Positions 9,202-17,295 of a DNA stretch of 64,000 bases are shown piece by piece. The first letter of the stretch is position 1. Each line of letters begins with the position of its first letter. A program made the translations under genes and the position numbers. The stretch spans positions 1 to 64,000 of the forward strand of contig NZ_CP099997.1 in the NCBI RefSeq assembly GCF_024138145.1, written 5' to 3'. Origin of the DNA: Natronosalvus halobius (lineage in GTDB: Archaea > Halobacteriota > Halobacteria > Halobacteriales > Natrialbaceae). The notes beneath the pieces were generated by a model that saw only the letters and a list, made by a program, of their open reading frames with translations, made no database searches and was not told where the DNA came from.

Positions 9202-9254
9202 GTGGACGACAATTCTCACTCGAGTGGACGACAATTCTCACTCGAGTGGACGAG
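9202..9254. repeat. 22-bp tandem repeat, 2.4 copies
   Basis: The unit GTGGACGACAATTCTCACTC plus GA occurs twice perfectly (9202-9223 and 9224-9245), followed by a third partial GTGGACGAG. A related GTGGACGA occurs again near 9267. It is non-coding as far as I can tell. Confidence 0.85.
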
Positions 9255-9342
9255 ATGATTTCCCAGGTGGACGAACGACCAACTCCCACCGCGCGTGACG
9301 AATCGCATCGTTACGTCCTCAACAAATCGAGCGGAATTTACA

Positions 9343-9396
9343 ATGCTACGTCGTACCGTGACCGGAACTGGCATAGTATCATTGGGTGGCGTATAA
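9343..9396 (+). pseudogene. Possible remnant of a Tat signal peptide
   Basis: ATG opens a 17-codon ORF reading MLRRTVTGTGIVSLGGV and then TAA. The twin arginine followed by a Gly/Val/Leu-rich core is how haloarchaeal Tat lipoproteins begin (RRTVLTGTG...), but here it stops before a lipobox. Nothing protein-like follows in frame. I read it as the debris of a lost secreted protein; chance is possible at this length. Confidence 0.3.
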
Positions 9397-9499
9397 GGTC
9401 TACCCGTTCGATATAGGTCGTTTACGTCGTGCGGTTTTTCGGACTTGCACGATCGTACATCGGCGTGTAAAAACTGCCAGCGTCTGTTTCAGCGCCAGG

Positions 9500-9507
9500 T
9501 TTATATA
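9500..9507 (+). promoter_or_regulatory. TATA box of leuA
   Basis: TTTATATA is the strongest TATA box in this stretch. Its centre lies about 29-30 nt before the ATG at 9533 but only about 20 nt before the TTG at 9525. Normal spacing puts the transcript start near 9528-9531, just before the ATG and after the TTG. This matters for how leuA is started. Confidence 0.75.
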
Positions 9508-9524
9508 CTCCCTCGGGCCTGGGG

Positions 9525-10772
9525 TTGGGTACATGTCGACACCAAACGACACCAGCTCTGAGACCCCTCAGGGCGGTCGAGTTCTTCCAGGGCACGTTAG
9601 ATTCTACTGACGAAATCGCAACTGCACGCGTTTTCGACACGACCCTGCGCGATGGCGAACAGTCCCCAGGAACCTCGTTCTCGTACGACGACAAACGCGA
9701 GATCGCACGGGTTCTGGACGAAATGGAAACCCACGTCATCGAAGCAGGCTTCCCCGTCAACTCCGAGGCCGAGTTCGAAGCCGTCAGCGACATCGCGTCG
9801 TCGACGCAGACCACGACCTGTGGACTGGCCCGCGTCGTCGAAGGCGACATCGAAGCGGCGCTGGACTCCGGCGTCGAGATGGTCCACGTCTTCGTCTCCA
9901 CGAGCGACGTGCAGATCGAGGACTCGATGCACTCGAGCCGAGAAGCTGTCGTCGAGCGCGCGATCGACGCCGTCGAGCGCGTCACCGAGGCGGGCGCAAT
10001 TTGCATGTTCTCGCCGATGGACGCCACCCGGACCGACGAGCCGTTCCTGCTCGAGGTCATCGAGGCCGTCACGGAGGCGGGAACCGACTGGATCAACGTC
10101 CCCGACACGTGCGGGGTCGCGACCCCGCGACGCTTCTACGATCTGATCCAGACGGTGACCGACCATACCGACGCGCGCATCGACGTCCACACTCACGACG
10201 ACTTCGGGCTGGCAACGGCGAACGCGCTGGCAGGGATCGAAGCCGGCGCCGACCAGGCGCAGGTCTCGGTCAACTCGATCGGCGAGCGTGCCGGCAACGC
10301 CGCTTACGAAGAGTTCGTGATGGCCGTCGAGTCGGTCTACCAGGCGGACACGGGCATCGACACGACGCGGATCACCGAACTCTCCCAGGTCGTCGCCGAT
10401 CGAAGCGGCGTCCCGGTCCCCTCGAACAAGCCGGTCGTGGGCGCGAACGCGTTCTCCCACGAGAGCGGCATCCACGCCGCCGGCGTCATCGAGAACGCCG
10501 ACACGTTCGAACCCGGCGTCATGACCCCGGAGATGGTCGGCGCCCGGCGCCGACTCGTCCTGGGGAAACACACGGGAACCCACTCGGTTCGCGAACGGCT
10601 GGTCGAGACGGGCTTCGACCCGACCGAGACCGAGGTACGGGCCGTGACCCGTCGCGTCAAGGACTACGGCGCCGAAAAACGTCGCGTCACGGTCTCCGAC
10701 CTCGAGCGATTCGCCGAAGCGGAAGGCGTCGCTCGGCTCCCCGAGCGGGAGCGAGAGGAGGTGCAGGCGTAA
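9525..10772 (+). CDS. leuA: 2-isopropylmalate synthase (LeuA-type), start uncertain
   Basis: Condenses acetyl-CoA with 2-oxoisovalerate, the first committed step to leucine. Catalytic motifs are VFDTTLRDGEQSPG (about residues 35-48) and the metal-binding HTHDDFG (about 222-228). FSHESGIHAAGV and VLGKHTGTHSVRERL are typical of the family's C-terminal half. At about 415 aa it lacks the long regulatory LeuA dimer domain, as archaeal short forms do; a citramalate synthase role cannot be excluded. The only start in frame is TTG 9525, upstream of the expected transcript start, so the true N-terminus is doubtful. First gene of the leu-ilv cluster. Confidence 0.88.
   Translation: MGTCRHQTTPALRPLRAVEFFQGTLDSTDEIATARVFDTTLRDGEQSPGTSFSYDDKREIARVLDEMETHVIEAGFPVNSEAEFEAVSDIASSTQTTTCGLARVVEGDIEAALDSGVEMVHVFVSTSDVQIEDSMHSSREAVVERAIDAVERVTEAGAICMFSPMDATRTDEPFLLEVIEAVTEAGTDWINVPDTCGVATPRRFYDLIQTVTDHTDARIDVHTHDDFGLATANALAGIEAGADQAQVSVNSIGERAGNAAYEEFVMAVESVYQADTGIDTTRITELSQVVADRSGVPVPSNKPVVGANAFSHESGIHAAGVIENADTFEPGVMTPEMVGARRRLVLGKHTGTHSVRERLVETGFDPTETEVRAVTRRVKDYGAEKRRVTVSDLERFAEAEGVARLPEREREEVQA
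9533..9610 (+). other. 25-codon ORF at the leuA 5' end, out of frame
   Basis: This ATG is where a near-leaderless leuA transcript would be expected to begin translation. It reads MSTPNDTSSETPQGG, then RVLPGHVRFY and TGA at 9608. Up to the GG it looks like the N-terminus of a haloarchaeal LeuA. The continuing leuA sequence (VEFFQGTLDS) lies one base further on, so a +1 shift near 9575 would join the two. It may be a sequencing or real frameshift, or a short upstream ORF. Confidence 0.5.
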
Positions 10773-10943
10773 CGATGCACCCTTCGGTTGCTTCGGCCGG
10801 CCAGCGTCGGCTGTCGCGGATCGACGTTCGATCGGATGGATCAGTCAGCCGCTCGAGCGCCGCGCGTGCCGACGTCGCCTCGAGTGGTGGTCGCCCCTCG
10901 TCCGTTGACTCGAACGCGAGCAACGTTTGCCACTCGGGCAACG

Positions 10944-10950
10944 GTTATAT
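10944..10950 (+). promoter_or_regulatory. TATA box of the ilvB leader transcript
   Basis: GTTATAT, about 30 nt before the ATG of the 26-codon leader ORF at 10977. The expected transcript start is near 10972, so the leader ORF is the first thing translated. It gives ilvB-ilvN-ilvC-leuC-leuD a promoter separate from leuA. Confidence 0.7.
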
Positions 10951-10976
10951 GCCTCGAGGCGTCTACCAGTGTAGTA

Positions 10977-11057
10977 ATGACGACCCGCGCTTCCAGATCG
11001 GCTCGCGGTGCCGACAGCGGCGCGGTCGCGACGCTCATTATTGTAGGGGCCGCCTAG
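10977..11057 (+). CDS. Putative ilv leader peptide (26 aa)
   Basis: A 26-codon ORF begins about 5 nt after the predicted transcript start and ends at TAG 11055. It starts MTTRASRSARGADSG and ends AVATLIIVGAA. The Leu-Ile-Ile-Val run uses CTC ATT ATT GTA. ATT and GTA are rare choices here, since Ile is almost always ATC and Val mostly GTC or GTG in the neighbouring genes. A 6-bp hairpin begins at the last base of the GTA codon. In bacteria such peptides sense charged Ile/Val/Leu tRNAs upstream of ilv genes. By position and content this looks like an archaeal analogue; that role is inference. Confidence 0.55.
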   Translation: MTTRASRSARGADSGAVATLIIVGAA

Positions 11058-11062
11058 CCCCT
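11045..11062 (+). promoter_or_regulatory. Hairpin across the leader-peptide stop codon
   Basis: AGGGGC (11045-11050) and GCCCCT (11057-11062) form a perfect 6-bp stem with loop CGCCTA. A ribosome waiting on the preceding Ile or Val codons would cover the 5' arm. A pyrimidine-rich stretch follows (CTCACTTCACCCTCTCTG), not the plain T-run of a standard archaeal terminator. Confidence 0.55.
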
Positions 11063-11146
11063 CACTTCACCCTCTCTGTCCCGACGTTGCACCGATTTCC
11101 TAGCGACCAGCGACGCAGCACCCACAGTCCCCAGCGACCCCGAACG

Positions 11147-11203
11147 ATGACACGACAGCACACACGAAATCGCCGCCATCCGGCGGCAGGAGGGTATCGA
11201 TGA
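11147..11203 (+). CDS. 18-codon mini-ORF coupled to ilvB
   Basis: ATG 11147 reads [18 protein letters not shown] and its TGA overlaps the ilvB ATG (ATGA at 11200-11203). A ribosome finishing it would end exactly on the ilvB start, beside the AGGAGG Shine-Dalgarno. It resembles in style the mini-ORF joining ilvB to ilvN, which also begins MTR and is Arg/Thr-rich. Being so short it could be chance; the exact overlap is the support. Confidence 0.4.
   Translation: MTRQHTRNRRHPAAGGYR
11172..11193 (+). promoter_or_regulatory. Stem-loop abutting the ilvB Shine-Dalgarno
   Basis: GCCGCC (11172-11177) pairs with GGCGGC (11182-11187) across the 4-base loop ATCC. It is followed without a gap by AGGAGG (11188-11193), which sits 6 nt before the ilvB ATG. 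A folded stem next to the ribosome site could control access. Strong Shine-Dalgarno sites are not the rule for haloarchaeal first genes, so this one stands out. Confidence 0.6.
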
Positions 11204-13038
11204 GCGAACGCGCGACACCGGTGACACCGCGGACCGAAGCGGACTCCAGCGCGGCGGAAACTGAGCGCGAACGCGAACGCGAGCGCAACCCCGAAGCCGC
11301 CGCCGACGTCTCGACCGAACCGAGTTCGAACACCGACGCATCGACAAAGCCGGTCACGACGGGCGCCGAATCCGTCATCCGCGCGCTCGAGACCGCGGGC
11401 GCCGAGTACGTCTTCGGCGTCCAGGGCGGGGCGATCATGCCCGTCTACGACGCACTCTACGACTCCGAGATCCGCCACGTGACGATGGCTCACGAGCAGG
11501 GCGCCTCCCACGCCGCCGACGCCTACGGCATCGTCTCGGGCGATCCGGGCGTCTGCTTCGCGACCTCCGGACCCGGCGCGACGAACCTGGTGACGGGCAT
11601 CGCCGACGCCGACATGGACTCGGATCCGATGATCGCGCTGACGGGCCAGGTGCCGACCAGGATGGTCGGCAACGACGCCTTCCAGGAGACCGATACCACG
11701 GGCGTCACGAAACCGATCACGAAGGCCAACACGTTCTCGAGCGACCCCGATCGCGTCGGCGACGACGTCGGCGAGGCATTCGCGCTCGCGGGCGCGGGCC
11801 GACCCGGCCCGACGCTAGTCGATCTGCCGAAGGACGTGACCCTGGGCGACACCTCGACCGAGCCGGGCCAGCCACGGACGCCGGACACGTACGAGGTGCA
11901 AGAGCACGCCGACCCCGAGACGGTCCGACTTGCCGCGCGGCGCATCGAGCAGTCCACGAAGCCGGTCTTGCTGCTGGGCGGCGGCGTCATCAAGGGCAGC
12001 GCCACCGAGGCCGTGCGGGCGTTCGCGGTCGAACACGAGATTCCGGTCGTGACGACGATGCCCGGCCTCGGCGCGTTCCCCGAGGATCACGAGCTCGCGA
12101 TGGAGATGGCCGGGATGCACGGGACGGGGTACGCCAACATGGCGATCACCCATTGCGACACCTTGATCGGCGTCGGCACCCGGTTCGACGACCGGCTGAC
12201 CGGCGGCATCGAGCACTTCGCGCCCGACGCGGAGGTCATTCACGTCGACATCGATCCAGCCGAGATCAGCAAGAACATCCACGCGGAGTACCCGCTCGTC
12301 GGCGACGCGGAAACGGTGATCGAGCAGTTGGCCGACGAGGTCACGGAATCTCCGCGAGCCACCAAGTGGCGCGCCCAGTGCCAGCAGTGGAAGTCGGAAT
12401 ACTCGATGGCCTACCGGACGCCCGAGGACGAACCGGTCCAGCCGCCGTTCGTCGTCGAAGCGCTCGACGAGGCCACGAGCGACCGGGCGATCGTGACCAC
12501 GGGCGTCGGGCAACACCAGATGTGGGCTTGCCAGTACTGGACGTTCACCGAACCCCGGACCTGGGTCTCGAGCCACGGGCTCGGGACGATGGGCTACGGC
12601 CTACCCGCGGCCGTCGGTGCGAGACTCGCCGCCGAGGACGACCAGGAGGTCGTCTGCTTCGAGGGCGACGGGTCGTTCCTGATGACGATCCAGGAACTGG
12701 CCGTGGCCGTCCGTGAGAACCTGAACATCACCGTCGTCGTGCTCAACAACGAGTACATCGGCATGGTTCGCCAGTGGCAGGACGCCTTCTTCGAGGGTCG
12801 CCACGCCGCCTCGGAGTACAACTGGTGTCCCGAGTTCGACACCCTGGCGGAGGCTTTCGGCGCGAAAGGATTCCGCATCGACGACTACGACGAGGTCGCC
12901 GACACGGTCGAGGCCGCGCTGGCCTACGACGGCCCCTCGGTGATCGACGCCCACATCGACCCACGGGCGAACGTTTACCCGATGGTGCCGAGCGGCGGCG
13001 ACAACGGACGGTTCGCGCTGTCGGAGGACCAGCTATGA
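11200..13038 (+). CDS. ilvB: Acetolactate synthase large (catalytic) subunit
   Basis: ThDP- and FAD-dependent enzyme making acetolactate or acetohydroxybutyrate for valine, leucine and isoleucine. After a variable, charged N-terminal 45 residues come the ThDP glutamate region ([18 protein letters not shown]), [18 protein letters not shown], and the C-terminal ThDP/Mg motif [20 protein letters not shown]. The 612-aa length fits with the N-terminal extension. It is translated from an AGGAGG site 6 nt upstream, in a leader that carries a peptide ORF and hairpins. The stop overlaps a mini-ORF leading to ilvN. Confidence 0.95.
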   Translation: MSERATPVTPRTEADSSAAETERERERERNPEAAADVSTEPSSNTDASTKPVTTGAESVIRALETAGAEYVFGVQGGAIMPVYDALYDSEIRHVTMAHEQGASHAADAYGIVSGDPGVCFATSGPGATNLVTGIADADMDSDPMIALTGQVPTRMVGNDAFQETDTTGVTKPITKANTFSSDPDRVGDDVGEAFALAGAGRPGPTLVDLPKDVTLGDTSTEPGQPRTPDTYEVQEHADPETVRLAARRIEQSTKPVLLLGGGVIKGSATEAVRAFAVEHEIPVVTTMPGLGAFPEDHELAMEMAGMHGTGYANMAITHCDTLIGVGTRFDDRLTGGIEHFAPDAEVIHVDIDPAEISKNIHAEYPLVGDAETVIEQLADEVTESPRATKWRAQCQQWKSEYSMAYRTPEDEPVQPPFVVEALDEATSDRAIVTTGVGQHQMWACQYWTFTEPRTWVSSHGLGTMGYGLPAAVGARLAAEDDQEVVCFEGDGSFLMTIQELAVAVRENLNITVVVLNNEYIGMVRQWQDAFFEGRHAASEYNWCPEFDTLAEAFGAKGFRIDDYDEVADTVEAALAYDGPSVIDAHIDPRANVYPMVPSGGDNGRFALSEDQL

Positions 13039-13130
13039 CCAGGACGCGAACGCGACCAGCTACGGCCGGGACGCGAACGCGATTCGACGACGCGCGACGC
13101 TCGAGGCCGGCCTCGAGGTGGTCCGCGTGA
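13035..13130 (+). CDS. 31-codon mini-ORF bridging ilvB and ilvN
   Basis: Its ATG overlaps the ilvB stop (ATGA at 13035-13038) and its TGA overlaps the ilvN GTG start (GTGA at 13127-13130), so it exactly fills the gap between the two subunits of acetolactate synthase. It begins [19 protein letters not shown]; the DNA contains a GGACGCGAACGCGA direct repeat. The composition (Arg/Thr/Ser) is unlike the acidic proteome, so I think its value is in carrying ribosomes from ilvB to ilvN rather than in the peptide. Confidence 0.4.
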   Translation: MTRTRTRPATAGTRTRFDDARRSRPASRWSA

Positions 13131-13783
13131 CTGACCGACGCGGACTCGAGGGCCCCGCTCCCGGCGAACGGCCGGCCCCGGCGGGCAAGCGCAACGAACT
13201 CGGCATCCGGGTCGATCCGGAAGTCGAGGCTGCGCGCCCGCCGCGACGGACCGTCATCTCGGCGCTCGTCGAACACGAACCCGGCGTGCTCTCGGACGTC
13301 TCGGGGCTGTTTTCGAGGCGACAGTTCAACATCGAGAGCCTCACCGTCGGCCCCACGGAGGACGAGGCCCACGCACGCATGACGATCGTCGTCGAGGAGC
13401 CCGATCCCGGCATCGAACAGGCGAAAAAACAGCTCCGGAAGCTGATTCCGGTGATCGCGGTTCGCGAACTCGAGCCCGACGCGATGCGTCGCGAACTGGC
13501 GCTCGTGAAGGTGAACGCGACGCGACCGGACCGGGTCGCCGCCGTCGCGGAGATGTACGGCGGGAAGACCGTCGACGCCAGCCCGGAGACGGCGACGATC
13601 GAGATCACCGGTTCGCGCCAGAAGATCGACGCGGCCATCGACTCGTTCAGCCAGTTTGGCATCCGCGAGATTTCCCGCACGGGAACGACCGCGATGGCTC
13701 GCGGGACCGACGATACGGCCGCCGAGCAGACGAAAGCACAGCCAGCCGACCAGCGACACACCGTTCCAGCAGACGATGACTGA
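13127..13783 (+). CDS. ilvN: Acetolactate synthase small (regulatory) subunit
   Basis: Regulatory subunit that confers branched-chain amino acid feedback control on IlvB. An ACT domain is clear at about residues 40-110 ([20 protein letters not shown], then [20 protein letters not shown]), followed by the C-terminal half with [20 protein letters not shown] and a Ser/Thr/Gln-rich tail. 218 aa. GTG 13127 is used because it overlaps the bridging mini-ORF stop and gives the typical TDRRGLEGP start; another GTG lies three codons upstream. Confidence 0.93.
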   Translation: MTDRRGLEGPAPGERPAPAGKRNELGIRVDPEVEAARPPRRTVISALVEHEPGVLSDVSGLFSRRQFNIESLTVGPTEDEAHARMTIVVEEPDPGIEQAKKQLRKLIPVIAVRELEPDAMRRELALVKVNATRPDRVAAVAEMYGGKTVDASPETATIEITGSRQKIDAAIDSFSQFGIREISRTGTTAMARGTDDTAAEQTKAQPADQRHTVPADDD

Positions 13784-14867
13784 CGACACTCACACTCACA
13801 CCGACGCAGACGCAGACGCAGATGCAGACGACACGTTTACGACGAACATCTACTACGGCGAGGACGCCGATTCCAGCTCCCTCGAGGATAAGACAGTAGC
13901 CGTCCTCGGCTACGGCAGCCAGGGCCACGCCCACGCACTGAACCTGCACGACAGCGGGTTCGACGTCGTGGTCGGCCTCCGCGAGGATTCGAGTTCCTGG
14001 GCGCAAGCCGAGGACGACGGCCTGCGGGTGACGACGCCCGACGACGCCACCGCGGAAGCCGACGTGATCATGTTCCTCGTCCCCGACACTATCCAGCCCG
14101 CGGTCTTCGAAGCCGTCGAGGACGGCCTCGAGGAGGGGAACACGGTCATGTTCGCCCACGGGTTCAACATTCACTACAATCAGATTCAGCCACCCGAGTA
14201 CGTGGACGTCACGATGGCCGCCCCGAAGGGCCCGGGTCACATCGTGCGCCGCGACTACGAGAACGGTGGCGGCACGCCGGCGCTGATCGCGGTCTACCAG
14301 GACTACACAGGCGACGCCAAGGAGGAGGCCCTGGCCTACGCCCAGGGCATCGGCGCCACCCGCGCGGGCGTCGTCGAGACGACGTTCCGCGAGGAGGTCG
14401 AGTCGGACCTCTTCGGCGAGCAGGCCGTCCTCTGTGGCGGCGTTACCTCGCTGGTCAAACACGGCTTCGAGACACTGATCGACGCGGGTTACGCCCCCGA
14501 GATGGCCTACTTCGAGTGCCTGAACGAACTCAAACTGATCGTCGACCTGATGTACGAAGACGGGATCGGCGGCATGTGGTACTCCGTGAGCGACACGGCG
14601 GAGTACGGCGGCCTGACCCGCGGCGACCGCATCGTCGACGACTCCGTGCGCGAGAACATGGAGGAAGTACTCGAGGAGGTTCAAAGCGGTGCGTTCGCCC
14701 GCGAGTGGATCAACGAGAACCAGGCCGGACGCCCCTCCTACACCCAGTTGAAGCGCCACGACGAGGAACACGAGATCGAATCGATCGGCGCGCCCCTGCG
14801 CGACCTCTTCGAGTGGGAGGACGACTCGAGCGAGAACGAACCGGCGGAGGTGCCGGCGGACGACTGA
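13776..14867 (+). CDS. ilvC: Ketol-acid reductoisomerase
   Basis: NADPH/Mg enzyme converting acetolactate to dihydroxyisovalerate. The N-terminal Rossmann loop [20 protein letters not shown] (about residues 33-52) and C-terminal knotted-domain motifs ([35 protein letters not shown]) are plain. It starts inside ilvN (8-nt overlap). The N-terminus carries a short His-Thr / Asp-Ala dipeptide run ([14 protein letters not shown]) encoded by a GCAGAC repeat, likely from slippage. The length of 363 aa is normal for class I with this extension. Confidence 0.95.
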   Translation: MTDDTHTHTDADADADADDTFTTNIYYGEDADSSSLEDKTVAVLGYGSQGHAHALNLHDSGFDVVVGLREDSSSWAQAEDDGLRVTTPDDATAEADVIMFLVPDTIQPAVFEAVEDGLEEGNTVMFAHGFNIHYNQIQPPEYVDVTMAAPKGPGHIVRRDYENGGGTPALIAVYQDYTGDAKEEALAYAQGIGATRAGVVETTFREEVESDLFGEQAVLCGGVTSLVKHGFETLIDAGYAPEMAYFECLNELKLIVDLMYEDGIGGMWYSVSDTAEYGGLTRGDRIVDDSVRENMEEVLEEVQSGAFAREWINENQAGRPSYTQLKRHDEEHEIESIGAPLRDLFEWEDDSSENEPAEVPADD

Positions 14868-14879
14868 GAGGAGAGAACC

Positions 14880-15221
14880 ATGACACGAACCACCGACTCC
14901 ACGACCCCAGCGAAATCGAACGACGTGAAACGGAATCAAGACCGACGAACGATGGACGACGTCAGCCACACCAATCCCTACACGGGCGAGTCGACCGGCC
15001 ACCTGTTCAGCCGCGGGCCGATCGTGGCCGCCGACGGCGGGGAGGCGAACGCGGTTCCCGATGATCGGGTGGACGAACGGGATGACCGAGTCTCGAGCGA
15101 CCCCGCAGACGGGGGCAGGGAAGACCGCATGAAAGACGTGAGTCACACGCCGCCGCGCGACGCCGACGACGCGAACGCGGTGTTCGAGCGCGGCGGGAGC
15201 GAGGTCGGAGCCGACGAATGA
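14880..15221 (+). CDS. Haloarchaeal protein between ilvC and leuC, unknown function
   Basis: A 113-aa polar protein with a Shine-Dalgarno-like GAGAGGAGAG before the ATG. The TGA overlaps the leuC ATG (ATGA), so it is part of the operon. It contains an imperfect internal duplication: [20 protein letters not shown]...ANAVPDD at about residues 26-62 and [20 protein letters not shown] at about 84-103. From the duplication and operon position I suspect a small regulatory or partner protein of the leucine enzymes; no domain is recognised. A shorter start at 14952 (MDDVSHTNP) is also credible and would remove a weak N-terminus. Confidence 0.65.
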   Translation: MTRTTDSTTPAKSNDVKRNQDRRTMDDVSHTNPYTGESTGHLFSRGPIVAADGGEANAVPDDRVDERDDRVSSDPADGGREDRMKDVSHTPPRDADDANAVFERGGSEVGADE

Positions 15222-16639
15222 GCGAGGGAACGCTCTACGACAAGGTCTGGGACCGCCACGCGGTCACCCGCCTGCCCACCGGCCAGGACCAGCTGTTCGT
15301 CGGCCTCCACCTCATTCACGAGGTGACGAGCCCGCAAGCGTTCGGGATGCTCCGTGAGCGTGACCTCGAGGTCGCCTACCCGGACCTGACCCACGCGACG
15401 GTCGATCACATCGTGCCGACATCGAGCAAGGAGCGCCCGTACGCCGACACGGCGGCCGAGGAGATGATGGCCGAACTCGAGGAGAACGTTCGCGAGTCGG
15501 GTATCGAGTTCTCTCACCCCGATACGGGCGAACAGGGGATCGTCCACGTCATCGGCCCGGAGCAGGGGCTGACCCAGCCCGGGACGACCATCGTCTGCGG
15601 CGACAGCCACACCTCGACCCACGGCGCCTTCGGCGCGCTCGCGTTCGGCATTGGTACGAGCCAGATCCGGGACGTCCTCGCCACAGGAACCGTAGCGATG
15701 GAGAAACAGAAAGTCCGCAAGATCGAGGTCACCGGCGAACTCGCCGAGGGCGTCGAAGCCAAAGACGTCATCCTGGAGATCATCCGACGACTCGGAACCG
15801 AAGGCGGCGTCGGCTACGTCTACGAATACGCCGGCGAGGCCATCGAGAACCTCGACATGGAGGGGCGAATGTCGATCTGTAACATGTCGATCGAGGGTGG
15901 CGCCCGCGCGGGCTACGTCAACCCCGACGAGACCACCTACGAGTGGCTCGAGGGTCGCAAGCGCGTCCCCGAGGGCGAGGCCTTCGAGGAGCGCAAGGCG
16001 TACTGGGAATCGATCCGATCGGACGACGACGCCGAGTACGACGACGTCGTGACGATCGACGGAAGCGAACTCGAACCGGTCGTCACCTGGGGCACGACAC
16101 CAGGACAGGGCGTCGGCGTCACCGAGCCGATTCCCGAACCCGAGGACCTCCCCGCGGACAAGGTCGAGACGGCTCGCCGCGCCCAGGAGCACATGCGGGT
16201 CGAACCGGGCGACACGATGGAGGGCTACCCCATCGACGTGGCCTTCCTGGGTTCGTGTACCAACGCGCGCCTGCCGGACCTCCGGCGGGCCGCTCGGCTC
16301 GTGAAGGGCCGGACAGTCGACCCCGACGTCCGTGCGATGGTCGTCCCCGGTAGCCAGCAGGTCAAGCAGGCTGCCGAAGAGGAGGGCCTGGACGAAATCT
16401 TCACCGATGCCGGCTTCGACTGGCGCGGTGCCGGCTGTTCGATGTGTCTCGGCATGAACGAAGACCAGCTCGAGGGCGACGAGGCCTGCGCCTCCTCCTC
16501 GAACCGGAACTTCGTCGGCCGCCAGGGGAGCAAGGACGGCCGCACAGTACTGATGAACCCCCGGATGGTCGTTGCGGCGGCGATCAACGGAGAAGTGACT
16601 GACGTGCGGGCGATCAAGGAGGTGACGGTGAATGAGTAA
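15218..16639 (+). CDS. leuC: 3-isopropylmalate dehydratase large subunit
   Basis: Aconitase-family Fe-S enzyme that isomerises 2-isopropylmalate to 3-isopropylmalate with LeuD. Signatures are [20 protein letters not shown] (about residues 125-144), the cluster cysteine in [16 protein letters not shown] (about 345), and the [12 protein letters not shown] pair (about 408-411). 473 aa, bacterial/haloarchaeal LeuC length. It overlaps the preceding small gene by 4 nt and leuD by 8 nt. Confidence 0.95.
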   Translation: MSEGTLYDKVWDRHAVTRLPTGQDQLFVGLHLIHEVTSPQAFGMLRERDLEVAYPDLTHATVDHIVPTSSKERPYADTAAEEMMAELEENVRESGIEFSHPDTGEQGIVHVIGPEQGLTQPGTTIVCGDSHTSTHGAFGALAFGIGTSQIRDVLATGTVAMEKQKVRKIEVTGELAEGVEAKDVILEIIRRLGTEGGVGYVYEYAGEAIENLDMEGRMSICNMSIEGGARAGYVNPDETTYEWLEGRKRVPEGEAFEERKAYWESIRSDDDAEYDDVVTIDGSELEPVVTWGTTPGQGVGVTEPIPEPEDLPADKVETARRAQEHMRVEPGDTMEGYPIDVAFLGSCTNARLPDLRRAARLVKGRTVDPDVRAMVVPGSQQVKQAAEEEGLDEIFTDAGFDWRGAGCSMCLGMNEDQLEGDEACASSSNRNFVGRQGSKDGRTVLMNPRMVVAAAINGEVTDVRAIKEVTVNE

Positions 16640-17264
16640 CCAGAACGAACTCGAGATTCCGAGCGTCGATTCGGTATCGGGAACGGGCGTCGCCGTTCGC
16701 GGCAACGACATCGACACCGACCAGATCATCCCGGCTCGCTTCATGAAGGTCGTCACGTTCGACGGCCTGGGCGAGTTCGCCTTCTTCGATCAGCGGTTCG
16801 ACGACGACGACAACGAGAAGGACCATCCACTGAACGAGCCACAGAACCGCGACGCCTCGGTGATGGTCGTCAACGCCAACTTCGGCTGTGGCTCCTCGCG
16901 CGAGCACGCCCCCCAGGCGCTCATGCGCTGGGGCATCGACGCCTTCATCGGCGAGAGCTTCGCCGAGATCTTCGCGGGGAACTGTCTCGCGCTCGGCATG
17001 CCCACCCTCGAGGCCGACACCGAGGTCGTCGAGGAGCTACAGGCGTGGGTCGAAGCGAATCCCGACGGCGAGATCGACGTCGACGTGGCCGACGAGACCG
17101 TCACGTACGGCGGGAAGGCGGTCGACGTACGCGTCGACGACGCCCAGCGAAAGGCCCTCGTCGAGGGCGTCTGGGATACCACGGCCCTGATGAAGGCAAA
17201 CGCCGAGGCCGTCGACGAGACCGCCGAGGCACTCTCGTACGTCGAAGACGGGAAACGAGTGTAG
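16632..17264 (+). CDS. leuD: 3-isopropylmalate dehydratase small subunit
   Basis: Swivel-domain partner of LeuC. The typical [20 protein letters not shown] (about residues 24-43) and [20 protein letters not shown] (about 77-96) motifs are present. 210 aa, normal. Last gene of this part of the operon: leuB, which I would expect next, is displaced to 22265 by an inserted block on the opposite strand. No clear terminator follows; leuD and the methyltransferase gene converge with only 31 nt between stops. Confidence 0.94.
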   Translation: MSNQNELEIPSVDSVSGTGVAVRGNDIDTDQIIPARFMKVVTFDGLGEFAFFDQRFDDDDNEKDHPLNEPQNRDASVMVVNANFGCGSSREHAPQALMRWGIDAFIGESFAEIFAGNCLALGMPTLEADTEVVEELQAWVEANPDGEIDVDVADETVTYGGKAVDVRVDDAQRKALVEGVWDTTALMKANAEAVDETAEALSYVEDGKRV

Positions 17265-17295
17265 GTCCGCTTCTCAATCCTTTCCTCAGATCGGC

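Larger units (their letters stand above)
9019..9499. other. Intergenic region before leuA
   Basis: About 480 bases without a convincing intact gene. It holds a 22-bp tandem repeat (9202-9254), a short ORF resembling the start of a Tat signal peptide (9343-9396), and a T5 run near 9435. It is more AT-rich than its neighbours, especially from 9290 on. Open frames crossing it have no recognisable domain. Confidence 0.6.

Noticed and set aside
9015-9416. A 133-codon ORF over the 22-bp repeats before leuA
   Set aside because: No start signal and low-complexity translation from the repeats; codon use is unlike real genes here.
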